Below, piece after piece: positions 43,232 to 52,800 of a stretch of DNA of 64,000 nucleotides (position 1 is the first letter of the stretch; every line of letters begins with the position of its first letter). The position numbers were made by a program, and so were the translations under genes. The notes under the pieces were generated by a model. It was not told the origin of the DNA. It searched no databases and worked only from the letters and a program-made list of their open reading frames with translations. Origin of the DNA: Bacteroidales bacterium UBA1181 (GTDB taxonomy: Bacteria; Bacteroidota; Bacteroidia; Bacteroidales; Paludibacteraceae); assembly GCA_002310215.1 (NCBI GenBank), contig DBYR01000013.1, positions 1 through 64,000 of the forward strand, in the 5' to 3' direction.

Positions 43232-45925
43232 ATGAGAAAAAAATTACTATTAACATGTGCCGCATTGTTCCAAATGTGGATATCCCATGCGGAAATCGAT
43301 CCAAGCACAAAAACACTGATCATTGAGGAGGGGACGACGGTTATCCCTGCCAATTCGTACAAAAACAACACGCAATTCACGTCGATTCAATTCCCATCGA
43401 CGTTGGAGCGTATTGGCGAAAGCGCCTTCATCGGTTGCGACAGTCTGGAAACCGTGGTGTTACCAGAGGGCGTCTATGTGGAGAAATATGCGTTCCAAAA
43501 CTGTAAGGGATTGAAGAAAGTGGTCTTCTCGGACAACGTTAATGTGGGGGAACGCGCTTTCCGTTATTGCACATCCATTGAATCTATCCAATTGGCGGAA
43601 AATGACTCATTGGATTATGGGGCGTTCGCGGATATCACGCCTGTCAAAAAAGTGGTTATCCCCAGCTCCACTTACGTGTACTCGTGGGGTATCCCGAGTG
43701 ATACCACTTACTACATGGGATCGGTAGAGGATATCTTCCGTAAATTCGTTTGTTTCCATAAAGGAACGGTCTTATATGTTGATAATGAAAAAATGGATGG
43801 GAACATCGTGGTGCCTAACTTTGTGACAGAATTGTCTTACAAGCAGGTGTGTGCGCTGTCAAGGTCGTTCACCACATTCACTGTAAAACCTCAATCTATT
43901 AAACTCGATTTTAATGAGTGTACGATAGACACTCTGAATTATTTAGGCACATTGGCCCAATATGCTGATGAGGAGCAACCGATTATTGCGAATACTGTTC
44001 TTTTCAATGGCAAACCATTTGATGGTATCTTGCCGGAGGGTATTGACTCTTTGGGGTGTGAAGCATCCAGCTCAATGATGAATAACAATCTGAAAAAGAA
44101 GGTCGTATTGCCTTCCACCTTGAAATTTATATGCACGGTTGTAGGTGCTTATGATTCCGTCTTGAATATCATTTCATATGCCGAACAGCCTCCTGTCTTG
44201 AATAGTAATTATTACATGCAAAAATACGATGTGCGTCTATATGTCCCTTGTCAAAGCGTTTCGGCCTACCAAGAGGATAAGATGTGGGGCGCCGCGAAAA
44301 CCATTAAATGCCTGAGCGATACGACAGAGATTATTCCTCCGGTCATCAACGACACGACTGTGATAGACACGACGATCATACCACCAGTCATCATAGACAC
44401 GACTGTGGTCGATACCACCGCACATATCCATGACTTCACCTACGGTGATTGCTCTTGCGGCGTGGTGGACAGCGTGGAGCAACATTGGTTCGACATCTCC
44501 ACCGTGGAGGAATTGTATCAATTCGCAGACCTTGTCAACAGTGGTCATAAATGGCTGAACGGTAGATTGTTGGAAGATATCACTTTGAACGACACGATTA
44601 TCCATCGTCAGGTCGAGTACAATAGGAAGAGAGAGGTGTTCGGTGATACTTCGGTGCTGAAGAAATGGACGCCGATCAGGAATTATTCCGCCATATTTGA
44701 TGGAGGAAATCATGTCATCAGAGGTCTCTATTTTGAGCGTGGACCGTTAAATGGGGATGGCAATTATAGCTTCATTTGTGATCTTGAGAATGGAGCGGTA
44801 CGCAATCTGGCCATTGAAAACGCATTCATCTTCAATAACTGGGAGGGTGAAGTAGGTATTATTTGCTCGTATGCGAAAAACTCACGATTCGAGAACTGCC
44901 ATGTCTCCGGATTCGTCGGGGCTCTTTATGGCCTGGCAGGCGGTTTGGTGGCTAACGCGCCTAATTGTACCTTTAGGAACTGCTATAACCTCGCCTCTGT
45001 TTACGGACAAAACGCTGTGGCAGGTATCGCTTCCGTTTACGACGGAACGCAGGGCAAGAACGACTATTTGCTAACCATCGAAAAATGCTGGAACATGGGT
45101 GACATTTCCGGCAACCAATACACTGAGATCGTGGCGGGTATTGCCTGCACCTATTTCGGCAAACTGGACATCCGCGACTGTTACAATACGGGTTCGGTCA
45201 CATCTCCCGCAAAGGAGAATGTGAATTTTGGCACAGGTGGTATCTGTGGCGGTTCCATGAAGAATGTACGTGTCTCGGATTGCTTCAACGTGGGTGAAGT
45301 GACCGCTTCCGGATTGGTGGGCGTCATCGCTCCTACGACCACGCGCGATTGCAAAGTCAGCAATGTGGCGCAACACAACGACAGCGCAGTCTTCGTGAAT
45401 GATTCATTCTACATCCACAACTGCTACGCATTGATCGGTTCTGTCGAGGGAAATGCGGCAGGGGATTCCGCACTCTCTGAACTGCACATGGTGATTGGCG
45501 ACCAATTCGCTTCGGGTGAAGTTTGCTACGGATTGAACCACGGCGTGACGGACGGTACCCAAGCCTACTACCAAAACCTGAAGGACGTCACTCTCCGTGC
45601 GGGCGGTAACACCGACCTAAGCATCCCGTCTTTGGACACTACCCTTCAGACGGTTGCCTTCGACGGCACGGTTTACTACAACATGAAGCCGGAAGAGGTG
45701 GGTGAGAAGATATTGACCAGCGGACAAGGCGTATCGATCGTCTCCACAACCGACGGAATCGTTGTCGAGAATGCGTCAGGATTGATCCGTTTGGCCGACA
45801 TAAACGGCAGGGTGCTTTTCATCAGGAAAGTCGAGGACGCGCAATCAGTGGAGATCTCCATCGGCAACAAGGGCGTTTACCTCCTGTCAATCGATGATTA
45901 CACCTACAAGCTCATTGTACGGTAA
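43232..45925 (+). CDS. BspA-like leucine-rich-repeat and GLUG-type secreted protein
   Basis: 897 residues. Signal peptide 1-20. Residues ~25-160 and ~185-370 hold BspA/LRR_5-type repeats (SIQFPSTLERIGESAFIGCDSLETVVLPEGV). Residues ~370-400 are a DTT-rich linker with IPPVI repeats. Residues ~410-790 contain an insert-type beta-helix with GLUG-like turns (GLAGGLVANAPNCTFRNCYN, GICGGSMKNVRVSDCFNVGEV). The last ~70 residues (VENASGLIRLADINGRVLF to YKLIVR) resemble a T9SS type A sorting domain. BspA-like proteins mediate adhesion to host or matrix. Function here is inferred from family. Confidence 0.87.
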   Translation: MRKKLLLTCAALFQMWISHAEIDPSTKTLIIEEGTTVIPANSYKNNTQFTSIQFPSTLERIGESAFIGCDSLETVVLPEGVYVEKYAFQNCKGLKKVVFSDNVNVGERAFRYCTSIESIQLAENDSLDYGAFADITPVKKVVIPSSTYVYSWGIPSDTTYYMGSVEDIFRKFVCFHKGTVLYVDNEKMDGNIVVPNFVTELSYKQVCALSRSFTTFTVKPQSIKLDFNECTIDTLNYLGTLAQYADEEQPIIANTVLFNGKPFDGILPEGIDSLGCEASSSMMNNNLKKKVVLPSTLKFICTVVGAYDSVLNIISYAEQPPVLNSNYYMQKYDVRLYVPCQSVSAYQEDKMWGAAKTIKCLSDTTEIIPPVINDTTVIDTTIIPPVIIDTTVVDTTAHIHDFTYGDCSCGVVDSVEQHWFDISTVEELYQFADLVNSGHKWLNGRLLEDITLNDTIIHRQVEYNRKREVFGDTSVLKKWTPIRNYSAIFDGGNHVIRGLYFERGPLNGDGNYSFICDLENGAVRNLAIENAFIFNNWEGEVGIICSYAKNSRFENCHVSGFVGALYGLAGGLVANAPNCTFRNCYNLASVYGQNAVAGIASVYDGTQGKNDYLLTIEKCWNMGDISGNQYTEIVAGIACTYFGKLDIRDCYNTGSVTSPAKENVNFGTGGICGGSMKNVRVSDCFNVGEVTASGLVGVIAPTTTRDCKVSNVAQHNDSAVFVNDSFYIHNCYALIGSVEGNAAGDSALSELHMVIGDQFASGEVCYGLNHGVTDGTQAYYQNLKDVTLRAGGNTDLSIPSLDTTLQTVAFDGTVYYNMKPEEVGEKILTSGQGVSIVSTTDGIVVENASGLIRLADINGRVLFIRKVEDAQSVEISIGNKGVYLLSIDDYTYKLIVR

Positions 45926-45947
45926 TAGGTTGACCCTAAAATAAGTG

Positions 45948-45986
45948 TGAGGCGGAGTCGTTGATTCGATTCCGCCTCATATTTTT
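45948..45986 (+). terminator. Terminator after the LRR protein gene
   Basis: TGAGGCGGA...TCCGCCTCA stem followed by TATTTTT, 22 nt past the stop. Confidence 0.85.
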
Positions 45987-46035
45987 ACGGGAGGGGTCTT
46001 CCCTCGCTGCGCACCGCCATATTTTCCGCTAATCG

Positions 46036-46070
46036 CTTGCAAATCTTAAGTTTTTTTTCGAATTTTGTAA
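46036..46070 (+). promoter_or_regulatory. Upstream motif shared with the LRR gene
   Basis: CTTGCAAATCTTAAG, 7-nt T-rich spacer, TCGAATTTTGTAA. The same two blocks occur at 43113-43127 and 43147-43158 with a 19-nt spacer. Possible alternative-sigma promoter or regulator site; unproven. Confidence 0.4.
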
Positions 46071-46210
46071 CATATTTATGCGTTTCCGCAGCTATGGCAC
46101 TTGATTGTTTTTTACAATAACAATACACTAAAAATCAAAGGAATACATAACCTTCGGGTGTCTATTTTATAAACTAATTCAACCAACGGGTTAAAGACAT
46201 TATCTCAGAC

Positions 46211-48190
46211 ATGATTCGACTAACAAAATACCTCATCGGACTAATGTTCCTCTCCCTACTCTGCGGATGCTCCGTCAAGTCTAAAATCAGAAAGGCGGAC
46301 AAGAAATACGAGATCGGAGAATACTATAACGCGGCGAACATCTACAGCAAAGCCTACCCTAAGGTGAAACTCAAGGATAGGCAGTTGAAGGCGTACACCG
46401 CATTCAAGTTGGGGGATTGCTACCGTCTCACGAACCTCGACGAAAGGGCCGAACGTGCCTTCGCCAATGCGGTGAAGTTCAACTACAAGGATTCCATCGT
46501 CTTCCTGTACTACGCCGACGCGCTGAGGAAGAACCAAAAGATGAAATATGCCATCACATTATACGACAGCTATCTGGCGACCCACCCCAACGACCAGCGC
46601 GCCCTCAACGGCAAGCAATCCGCTGAGGAGGCTGCGGAGTGGGAAAAGAACCCTACCCGCTACATCGTGAAGAAGGAGGAGTTCTTCTCCTCCAAGAAGG
46701 CGGAGTTCAGTCCGGCATTCCCTGGCGGAGACGGTGAGATCGTCTACTTCAACTCCTCAAGAGAGAACAAGGAGATCGGGGGCGGAAACAGTAAGATCAC
46801 AGGCCTCCGCAACAACGATATCTATACCGCCAAGCGTAACGCGTTGGGGGAATGGGACGACATCACACCTGTAGAGGGTGACATCAACTCCGACATGGAC
46901 GAGGGTTCCGCCTCCTTCAGCGCGGACGGTAAGACAATGTACTTCACCCGCTGCGTCGCCCAAAAGGGAGAGAGCCGCGGCGCCCAGATCTGCTACGTGA
47001 CCCGCTCCGGCGGCAAATGGGGCAAGGTGAACGAGGTGAAACTATCCCCGGATAGCTCTATCACATTCGCCCACCCGACCATCTCGCCCGACGATAAATT
47101 CCTCTACTTCGTCTCCGACATGCCAGGCGGCTACGGCGGCAAGGATATCTGGCGAAGCGAGAAGAACGGCACCTCATTCGGCGCACCGGTCAACCTGGGG
47201 CCTTCCATCAACACCAGCGGAGACGAGATGTTCCCTTGCATGAGGGAGAACGGCACGCTCTACTTCTCCTCCACGGGACACCCGGGCTTCGGCGGACTGG
47301 ACATCTTTTACGCCAACGAACTGGAGGATGGCTCATGGACGGTCACCAACATGATGTACCCTATCAACTCCAACGGAGACGACTTCGGCATCACCTTCAT
47401 CCAAGGGAAAGAGAAAGGACTCTTCTCCTCCAACCGTGGGGAGAAGAAAGGATACGACAAGATATACTCCTTCGAATTGCCTGAGATAGAGTTCCTCATC
47501 GACGGCAAGGTGACAGACATGTCCGGCGAGGCGCTGGGCGGTGCCACGGTGCGCATCGTGGGCGACGACGGTACCAACACGAAGGTGCAGTCCAAGAAGG
47601 ACGGAACCTTCAAGCTGAGCCTCAACAAGGGTGTCAAATACGTGCTGTTGGGCAACTGCAGGGGCTACCTCAACCAGAAGGAGGACGCCGTGACCGTGGA
47701 CTTGGAAGACTCCAAGACCTTCCCTATCAACTTCACCCTCGCCTCCCTCAGCAAGCCTGTGGGCTTGGACAACATCTTCTTCGAGTTCGGCAAGGCCACC
47801 CTAACGCCTGAATCCTCCGCCGCCTTGGATAAGCTGGTGAAGGTGCTGAACGACAACCCTAACATCACCATCGAGATCGGCGCCCACACGGACCGTATCG
47901 GATCCGCCGACGGCAACCTGCAGCTCTCCGGCAAGCGTGCACAGTCGGTTGTCGACTACCTCATCAAGGGGGGCATCGAAGCGGAGCGCCTGACCGCCAA
48001 AGGGTACGGAAAGACACAGCCGGTCGTGGTGGACAAGAAACTCAAGAAGAAATACAACTTCCTGAAGGAGGAGGCTGCCCTCGACGAAGAGTACATCGAG
48101 ACCCTGACGGACGAGCAGAAGGAGATCGCGGACTCCATCAACCGACGCACCGAGTTCCGCGTGCTGAAGACCACCTACAAGATGTACTAA
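46211..48190 (+). CDS. PorE-like T9SS/OmpA lipoprotein (TPR, PD40, CRD, OmpA)
   Basis: 659 residues. Lipobox SLLCGC with C20. Residues ~25-140 are TPR-like helices (YYNAANIYSKAYPKVK, ERAFANAVKF). Residues ~160-420 are WD40-like/PD40 beta-propeller strands (DEGSASFSADGKTMYFTR, HPTISPDDKFLYFVSD, MFPCMRENGTLYFSS). Residues ~428-505 are a carboxypeptidase-regulatory-like domain (IDGKVTDMSGEALGGATVRI). Residues ~517-659 are an OmpA peptidoglycan-binding domain (IFFEFGKATLTPESS, IEIGAHTDRIGS) with a charged insert before the final NRRTEFRVLKT. This order is that of Porphyromonas PorE, which ties the T9SS to peptidoglycan. Gene symbol is left blank because other OmpA proteins share the layout. Confidence 0.85.
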   Translation: MIRLTKYLIGLMFLSLLCGCSVKSKIRKADKKYEIGEYYNAANIYSKAYPKVKLKDRQLKAYTAFKLGDCYRLTNLDERAERAFANAVKFNYKDSIVFLYYADALRKNQKMKYAITLYDSYLATHPNDQRALNGKQSAEEAAEWEKNPTRYIVKKEEFFSSKKAEFSPAFPGGDGEIVYFNSSRENKEIGGGNSKITGLRNNDIYTAKRNALGEWDDITPVEGDINSDMDEGSASFSADGKTMYFTRCVAQKGESRGAQICYVTRSGGKWGKVNEVKLSPDSSITFAHPTISPDDKFLYFVSDMPGGYGGKDIWRSEKNGTSFGAPVNLGPSINTSGDEMFPCMRENGTLYFSSTGHPGFGGLDIFYANELEDGSWTVTNMMYPINSNGDDFGITFIQGKEKGLFSSNRGEKKGYDKIYSFELPEIEFLIDGKVTDMSGEALGGATVRIVGDDGTNTKVQSKKDGTFKLSLNKGVKYVLLGNCRGYLNQKEDAVTVDLEDSKTFPINFTLASLSKPVGLDNIFFEFGKATLTPESSAALDKLVKVLNDNPNITIEIGAHTDRIGSADGNLQLSGKRAQSVVDYLIKGGIEAERLTAKGYGKTQPVVVDKKLKKKYNFLKEEAALDEEYIETLTDEQKEIADSINRRTEFRVLKTTYKMY

Positions 48191-48191
48191 C

Positions 48192-48344
48192 ATGACCCGA
48201 GGCAGAAGCAGGAAAGCAGTAGGAGGCAATCCGAAGAACCCGTTCCGATTCAACACGAACAGCAAAAAGAGCTCGGGCGGAAAGCGAATCGGCAAATCCA
48301 AGCCCGAAAAGGCTAATAATATGCTGAATAGGAGGGTGAAGTGA
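48192..48344 (+). CDS. Small basic protein of 50 residues, unannotated
   Basis: ATG 1 nt after the porE-like stop codon, ending TGA at 48342-48344. The product begins MTRGRSRKAVGGNPKNPF and ends KANNMLNRRVK; about one third of residues are Lys/Arg and there are no acidic stretches. Codon choice (GGC, AAG, CGA, TCC) looks like the GC-richer native genes rather than the AT-rich island that starts right after it. I do not recognise the family; by composition it could bind RNA/DNA or peptidoglycan. Tight spacing suggests cotranslation with the porE-like gene. Confidence 0.5.
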   Translation: MTRGRSRKAVGGNPKNPFRFNTNSKKSSGGKRIGKSKPEKANNMLNRRVK

Positions 48345-48381
48345 AAGAATCACAGCGTTAGCTATAATAAAAATAGAATCA

Positions 48382-49197
48382 ATGAACAATAAAGACTTTT
48401 GGAACGATATAAATTCGATCATAGACGAAGGATTTTCGTCCGAGGGTCTGTCAAAATTGGAGTCCTATGCAGAACAATTCATCAGCGGAAGGCTTGTATA
48501 TCAACGATTTTCACCGGCGGAACAGCATGGCTGCATTGCGGGAGGTCCGACGCATGTCATTGCATCCATACTCGCGGGAGCAGAAAATTGGACAAATAAA
48601 GATGCTGGAAAAGGAATCGGGGATTTCAAAAGAGAAATTGAACGAGGAAAGACGCAGTCGGCAATTATAGAGCAATGGGCAAGAAAAGTCGGTTGTTGGA
48701 TTGAGGATGTGGATAAGACTCTCCCGCAAACGTTGGGAGAACATATTGCGGAAGGAGGAGAAGCAAAAGTTTATGACAACGGATACTTGCTTGTAAAAAC
48801 TATTGGCCTTGATTATTTTATTCAGCCGATTTTAGCATTAGATCGTGTTTCTTTGCATAACACACTCTTTCCTGAAACTTCGATGGAGGTTATTGGCTTT
48901 GGGAAAACATCTTCGCAAGATTTCAACATCATCGTGAATCAACCCTTTGTCGAAGGATCACATATTACTAATGCTGCCATTTCAGAATATATCCAGAGAT
49001 TAGGTTTTCAGTTGATAAACCCGAGGAATTGGACTTTTGCGACGCCCGAAATCTATTTGAGTGACCTTCACGATGAGAATGTGATTCTTTCCAAAGAGGG
49101 TAATGTGTTTGTAGTAGATTGTGACGTGCGCATCAACATACCAGAGCTGCGTTGCGGTGGTAAAAGAACGCTGACGACGAATGTTGAATTTAGATGA
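48382..49197 (+). CDS. Kinase-like protein, probably of the polyvalent-protein kinase type
   Basis: 271 residues, first gene of the AT-rich island. The N-terminal ~115 residues are helical and unrecognised. From ~122 the pattern resembles a minimal protein-kinase fold: GGEAKVYDNGYLLVKT (glycine-loop and K139), a catalytic-loop-like YLSDLHDENVI (D228, H230, N233) and a metal-site-like VFVVDCDVRI (D246). This is the arrangement of small kinase domains in phage/ICE polyvalent proteins; here it stands alone. No signal peptide. Substrate unknown; could be a toxin-type or addiction kinase. Composition differs from the upstream genes, supporting transfer. Confidence 0.6.
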   Translation: MNNKDFWNDINSIIDEGFSSEGLSKLESYAEQFISGRLVYQRFSPAEQHGCIAGGPTHVIASILAGAENWTNKDAGKGIGDFKREIERGKTQSAIIEQWARKVGCWIEDVDKTLPQTLGEHIAEGGEAKVYDNGYLLVKTIGLDYFIQPILALDRVSLHNTLFPETSMEVIGFGKTSSQDFNIIVNQPFVEGSHITNAAISEYIQRLGFQLINPRNWTFATPEIYLSDLHDENVILSKEGNVFVVDCDVRINIPELRCGGKRTLTTNVEFR

Positions 49198-49231
49198 AAA
49201 GGTTTGCTTGAATTTTTCAGTCAGCGACTGA

Positions 49232-49489
49232 AAAATCCAATTAGCTACGCGATTGACAGAAATTTATGGTTCGGGGTGGAGTGATAGAAGTCTGTTGCAT
49301 TGTATACGCATTGCGTATACTTTTACTGAAGATGAAATTGTGTACGCAGCGCGTACACAATTCAGTTGGACGCATATTCGTTCGCTTTCTGCTTTGACAG
49401 ACCCGCTCGCCCGTCAGTTTTATATGGAGATTGACGGCAAATCATTGGAAGAGGTCTTGGAACGTTCTTATATTATCACATTGAATTAA
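49232..49489 (+). pseudogene. DUF1016 N-terminal domain fragment (YhcG/PDDEXK family)
   Basis: The open frame after a TGA at 49229-49231 reads IQLATRLTEIYGSGWSDRS, then LLHCIRIAYTF.EDEIVYAARTQFSWTHIRSL, LTDPLARQFYMEI. These are the conserved core of DUF1016_N. Family genes start ~60 residues earlier and continue with a C-terminal PDDEXK nuclease domain; both are missing, and no good start codon exists (only TTG at 49253). It is therefore a truncated remnant. It contains two near-identical palindromes (49302-49320, 49340-49358). Confidence 0.7.
49302..49358. repeat. Two spaced palindromes GTATACGC-N3-GCGTATAC / GTGTACGC-N3-GCGTACAC
   Basis: Perfect 8-bp arms with 3-nt loops at 49302-49320 and 49340-49358, 38 nt apart start to start, both inside the DUF1016 remnant. 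Confidence 0.7.
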
Positions 49490-49631
49490 GTGTTGAATCA
49501 TTATATTCTGATGAATTTATGTATCTTTGTATACTGAGATGAGTTTTTGTTGAACCAATATTAATAAACAGAAAACAGAAATATTTTAAAATAACATAGT
49601 ATTAATCATAGCGTTTGCTATTTATTCGAGA

Positions 49632-49840
49632 CATCCTAAAAATTTGGCGATTTGAAGATGAAAGTCAGAAGAATAAGTTCAGTGAACGTCTACGCTTTGG
49701 CGTGGACGGAACTTATTTGACTTTCGGGTTACGCCAAATACCTTAGGATGCAATAAGTGAAGTTCACGCTTTTTGCATTCCTCCCTATTTGTAACCCGCA
49801 GTCATCGGTAAGTATGCTGAACGCCTATAAAGCATAACGC
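49632..49840 (+). other. Nested inverted-repeat region, possible structured RNA or recombination site
   Basis: 49632-49750 can fold into one long hairpin: CATCCTAA/TTAGGATG, ATTTGGCG/CGCCAAAT, GAAAGTCA/TGACTTTC, AATAAGTTC/GAACTTATT and CGTCTACGC/GCGTGGACG with loop TTTG, about 42 paired bases with small bulges. Downstream, GTAACCC (49791-49797) can pair alternatively with GGGTTAC (49726-49732), and TATGCT/AGCATA (49813-49836) make a small hairpin next to the start codon at 49846. The 356-bp gap 49490-49845 otherwise has no gene and its first 130 nt are AT-rich without visible signals. Confidence 0.6.
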
Positions 49841-49845
49841 CGAAA

Positions 49846-52800
49846 ATGATTACAAAAGATAATTTAAAAAGAATACTAGGTGCCCTTGGATTTTCAAAAG
49901 AAAATGAGGTTTATTCCAAACACTATGAATCGACAGATTGCGATTTAAAAGTGGATTTCAAAGAAGGAAAGATAATATATCCTGAGACAAAAGGTTTTGT
50001 GGTAAACGAACGTCAAACTTGTAATTTATCAGATCCTGAAAACTTTGTGGTTTTAGAATGTGTAAATCAACTGTTTGAGAAAGGATACCATCCGAATCAT
50101 ATAGAATTGGAGCCTCGCTGGAAATTAGGTCATAATGCAAAAAGTGGTCGTGCCGATATTTGGGTTCGAACATTCAAAAAAATTGATGATAAGGAAACCG
50201 AGGAAAAAGAATCTCTTTTGATTATTGAATGTAAAACCTCTGGTGGGGAATTTAATGGAGCTTGGAAAGATACGTTAGAGGATGGCGCACAGTTATTCAG
50301 TTATTTTCAGCAAGAACGTGCATCTAAATTCCTTTGTCTTTACACGAGTGACTTCATTGACGATAAAATTAAAAGCGAATACCATCTTATTAATGTACAA
50401 GACAATGATGATTTACTTATAAACCTTAAAGAACCAAAGACTTACAAAAAATCCCAAAATAACAAGGAACTCTTTGCCACTTGGAAAGAAACGTACCAAC
50501 AAGATTCATCTACACGTGGGCTTTTCGAACCAGACATTGCAGCTTACGAAATCGGGAAAAACAAGTATACTATTGAAGATTTAGTAGAGATTGACAGCGA
50601 AAGTATGCAAAAAAAATATAATGAATTTGCAACTATACTTCGACAACATAATGTGAGCGGACACGAAAATGCGTTTGATAAATTGGTCAATCTGTTTCTT
50701 GCAAAGGTTGTTGACGAAACAAATAATCCTCAATCTCTCAATTTTTATTGGAAAGGTGCGGCGTACGATGATTATTTTCATTTACAAGATCGTTTGCAGA
50801 AACTGTACAAAATTGGAATGGAAAAGTTTCTTGGTGAAGATGTAACATATATAGATAATAAGGAAGTTGAAGATGCTTTTCGTTTGTTCAAAAATGATCC
50901 TGATGCTACCAAGAAAACTATTTTGGAATATTTCCGCCAATTGAAATTTTTTACCAATAACGATTTTGCTTTTATTGATGTTCACAATGAACATTTGTTT
51001 TATCAAAATTCAGCGGTTTTGCTCAAAATCGTAAAAATGTTACAAGACATTAAATTGAAAACAAAAACTCAAAATCAGTTCCTGGGTGATTTATTCGAAG
51101 GATTCCTCGACCAAGGCGTAAAACAAAGCGAAGGACAGTTTTTCACACCTACGCCAATAGTAAAATTTTTGATTTCATCGTTACCCTTACAGCAAATTGT
51201 TGACGAAACAGAAATACCACAAGTGATTGATTATGCCTGTGGCGCAGGACATTTTCTTAATGAGTATGCAGAGCAGATCAAACCATTTGTTATGGCGAAA
51301 AAAGGTAACCTCTCTGATTATTACGGAGCAATTGTGGGAATAGAGAAAGAATACCGCTTGTCAAAAGTATCAAAGGTAGCTTCCTTTATGTATGGACAAG
51401 ATGACATTAAGATTATTTATGCAGATGCCCTTTCCGATATAAATGACGTTAAAAGCAACACATTTTCGGTATTGGTTGCCAATCCACCTTATAGTGTGAA
51501 GGGATTTTTGGAAACTTTGACCAAAGAAGAACGCTCTAAATTTGAACTTATTAATGAAGTGAGTGATATTGCTGTAAATAATTCCATTGAAACATTTTTT
51601 GTAGAACGTGCCGCACAACTATTGAAAATTGGCGGTGTGGCAGCAATCATTCTGCCTTCGTCGGTGTTGAGCAACGGAAATATTTACATAAAATGTCGAG
51701 AAATAATATTGCAATATTTTGACATAGTAGCTATTGCAGAGTTCGGCAGTGGAACTTTCGGAAAAACAGGGACAAACACGGTTACCTTGTTCTTACGTCG
51801 CAAAGCAGTAAATCCAAGCTTAGCTGAACATTACAGAAATAGAGTAGATACGTGGTTTAATGGTGATGAAACTAAAAATGAAGTTTTTGAAGATCACCCA
51901 TTGCTGGAGGCGTATTGTCAACATATTGGTGTACCAGTAAAAACGTATAAAACTCTATTTAATACAAATTTAATTACTACAGAAACAACAAACACGGGAG
52001 AACCGCAATATGATAATGAAACAATGTATATTGCTGCGGAACCCATTGCAGATTATCACGCAAAATCATTAATGGACTACGATATTTTTAAGGAATATGA
52101 GCGTGTTTTTGATGCGAAATCGGAAGGCGGAAGAATTGACACAAAAGGGCTGAACGAAAAAGCGAAAGTTATTAGAAAGAAAATGCGTGATAAAGCAAAA
52201 TCAAAAACGTTTAAAAATCTTTCGTTGTCAGAACAGGATGCATTAATATCAAAAGAACTTACTTCGTTCATTAAGGAGATTGAGAAGGATAAATTGTATT
52301 ATTATATGCTTGTAAAAGATAACAAGCAACCCATTGTTGTCGTGAAATCGCCAGCCAATAAAGATGATATTAAGAAGTATCTTGGATACGAATGGAGTGA
52401 TGCAAAAGGGAATGAGGGGATAAAATATTTAAATGTTACAGTCTCTAAGACAAACGAAGGAGAGGGTGCCGAGGATGATACAATGCAGCAATTGCAAGGT
52501 ATAAAAGGAATACAAACGCCATTATTCAATCCGCAGGATTTGTTGGATTCAGAAAAAATCAATTCCATTATCAGACAAAATTTCCAAAATGGGGCACCGA
52601 ACATTCCAGAACAACTTATGTCTTTCGTTTCGATGTGTGAATTAGTTGATATGCTCGATTTCACACGTGTGTCATTCGATAAGCAAATTAAAACTACTGT
52701 CGACAAGAAAGTTGAGATTGTGAGTAAATATCCATTGGTGAAGTTAGGTGATATTGCAGAAGTTTTGAAAGGGAAATCAATAACATCGGCGCAAACAAAA

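Noticed and set aside
49632..49840. Retron msr-msd RNA
   Set aside because: The long hairpin is reminiscent, but no reverse transcriptase gene is nearby.
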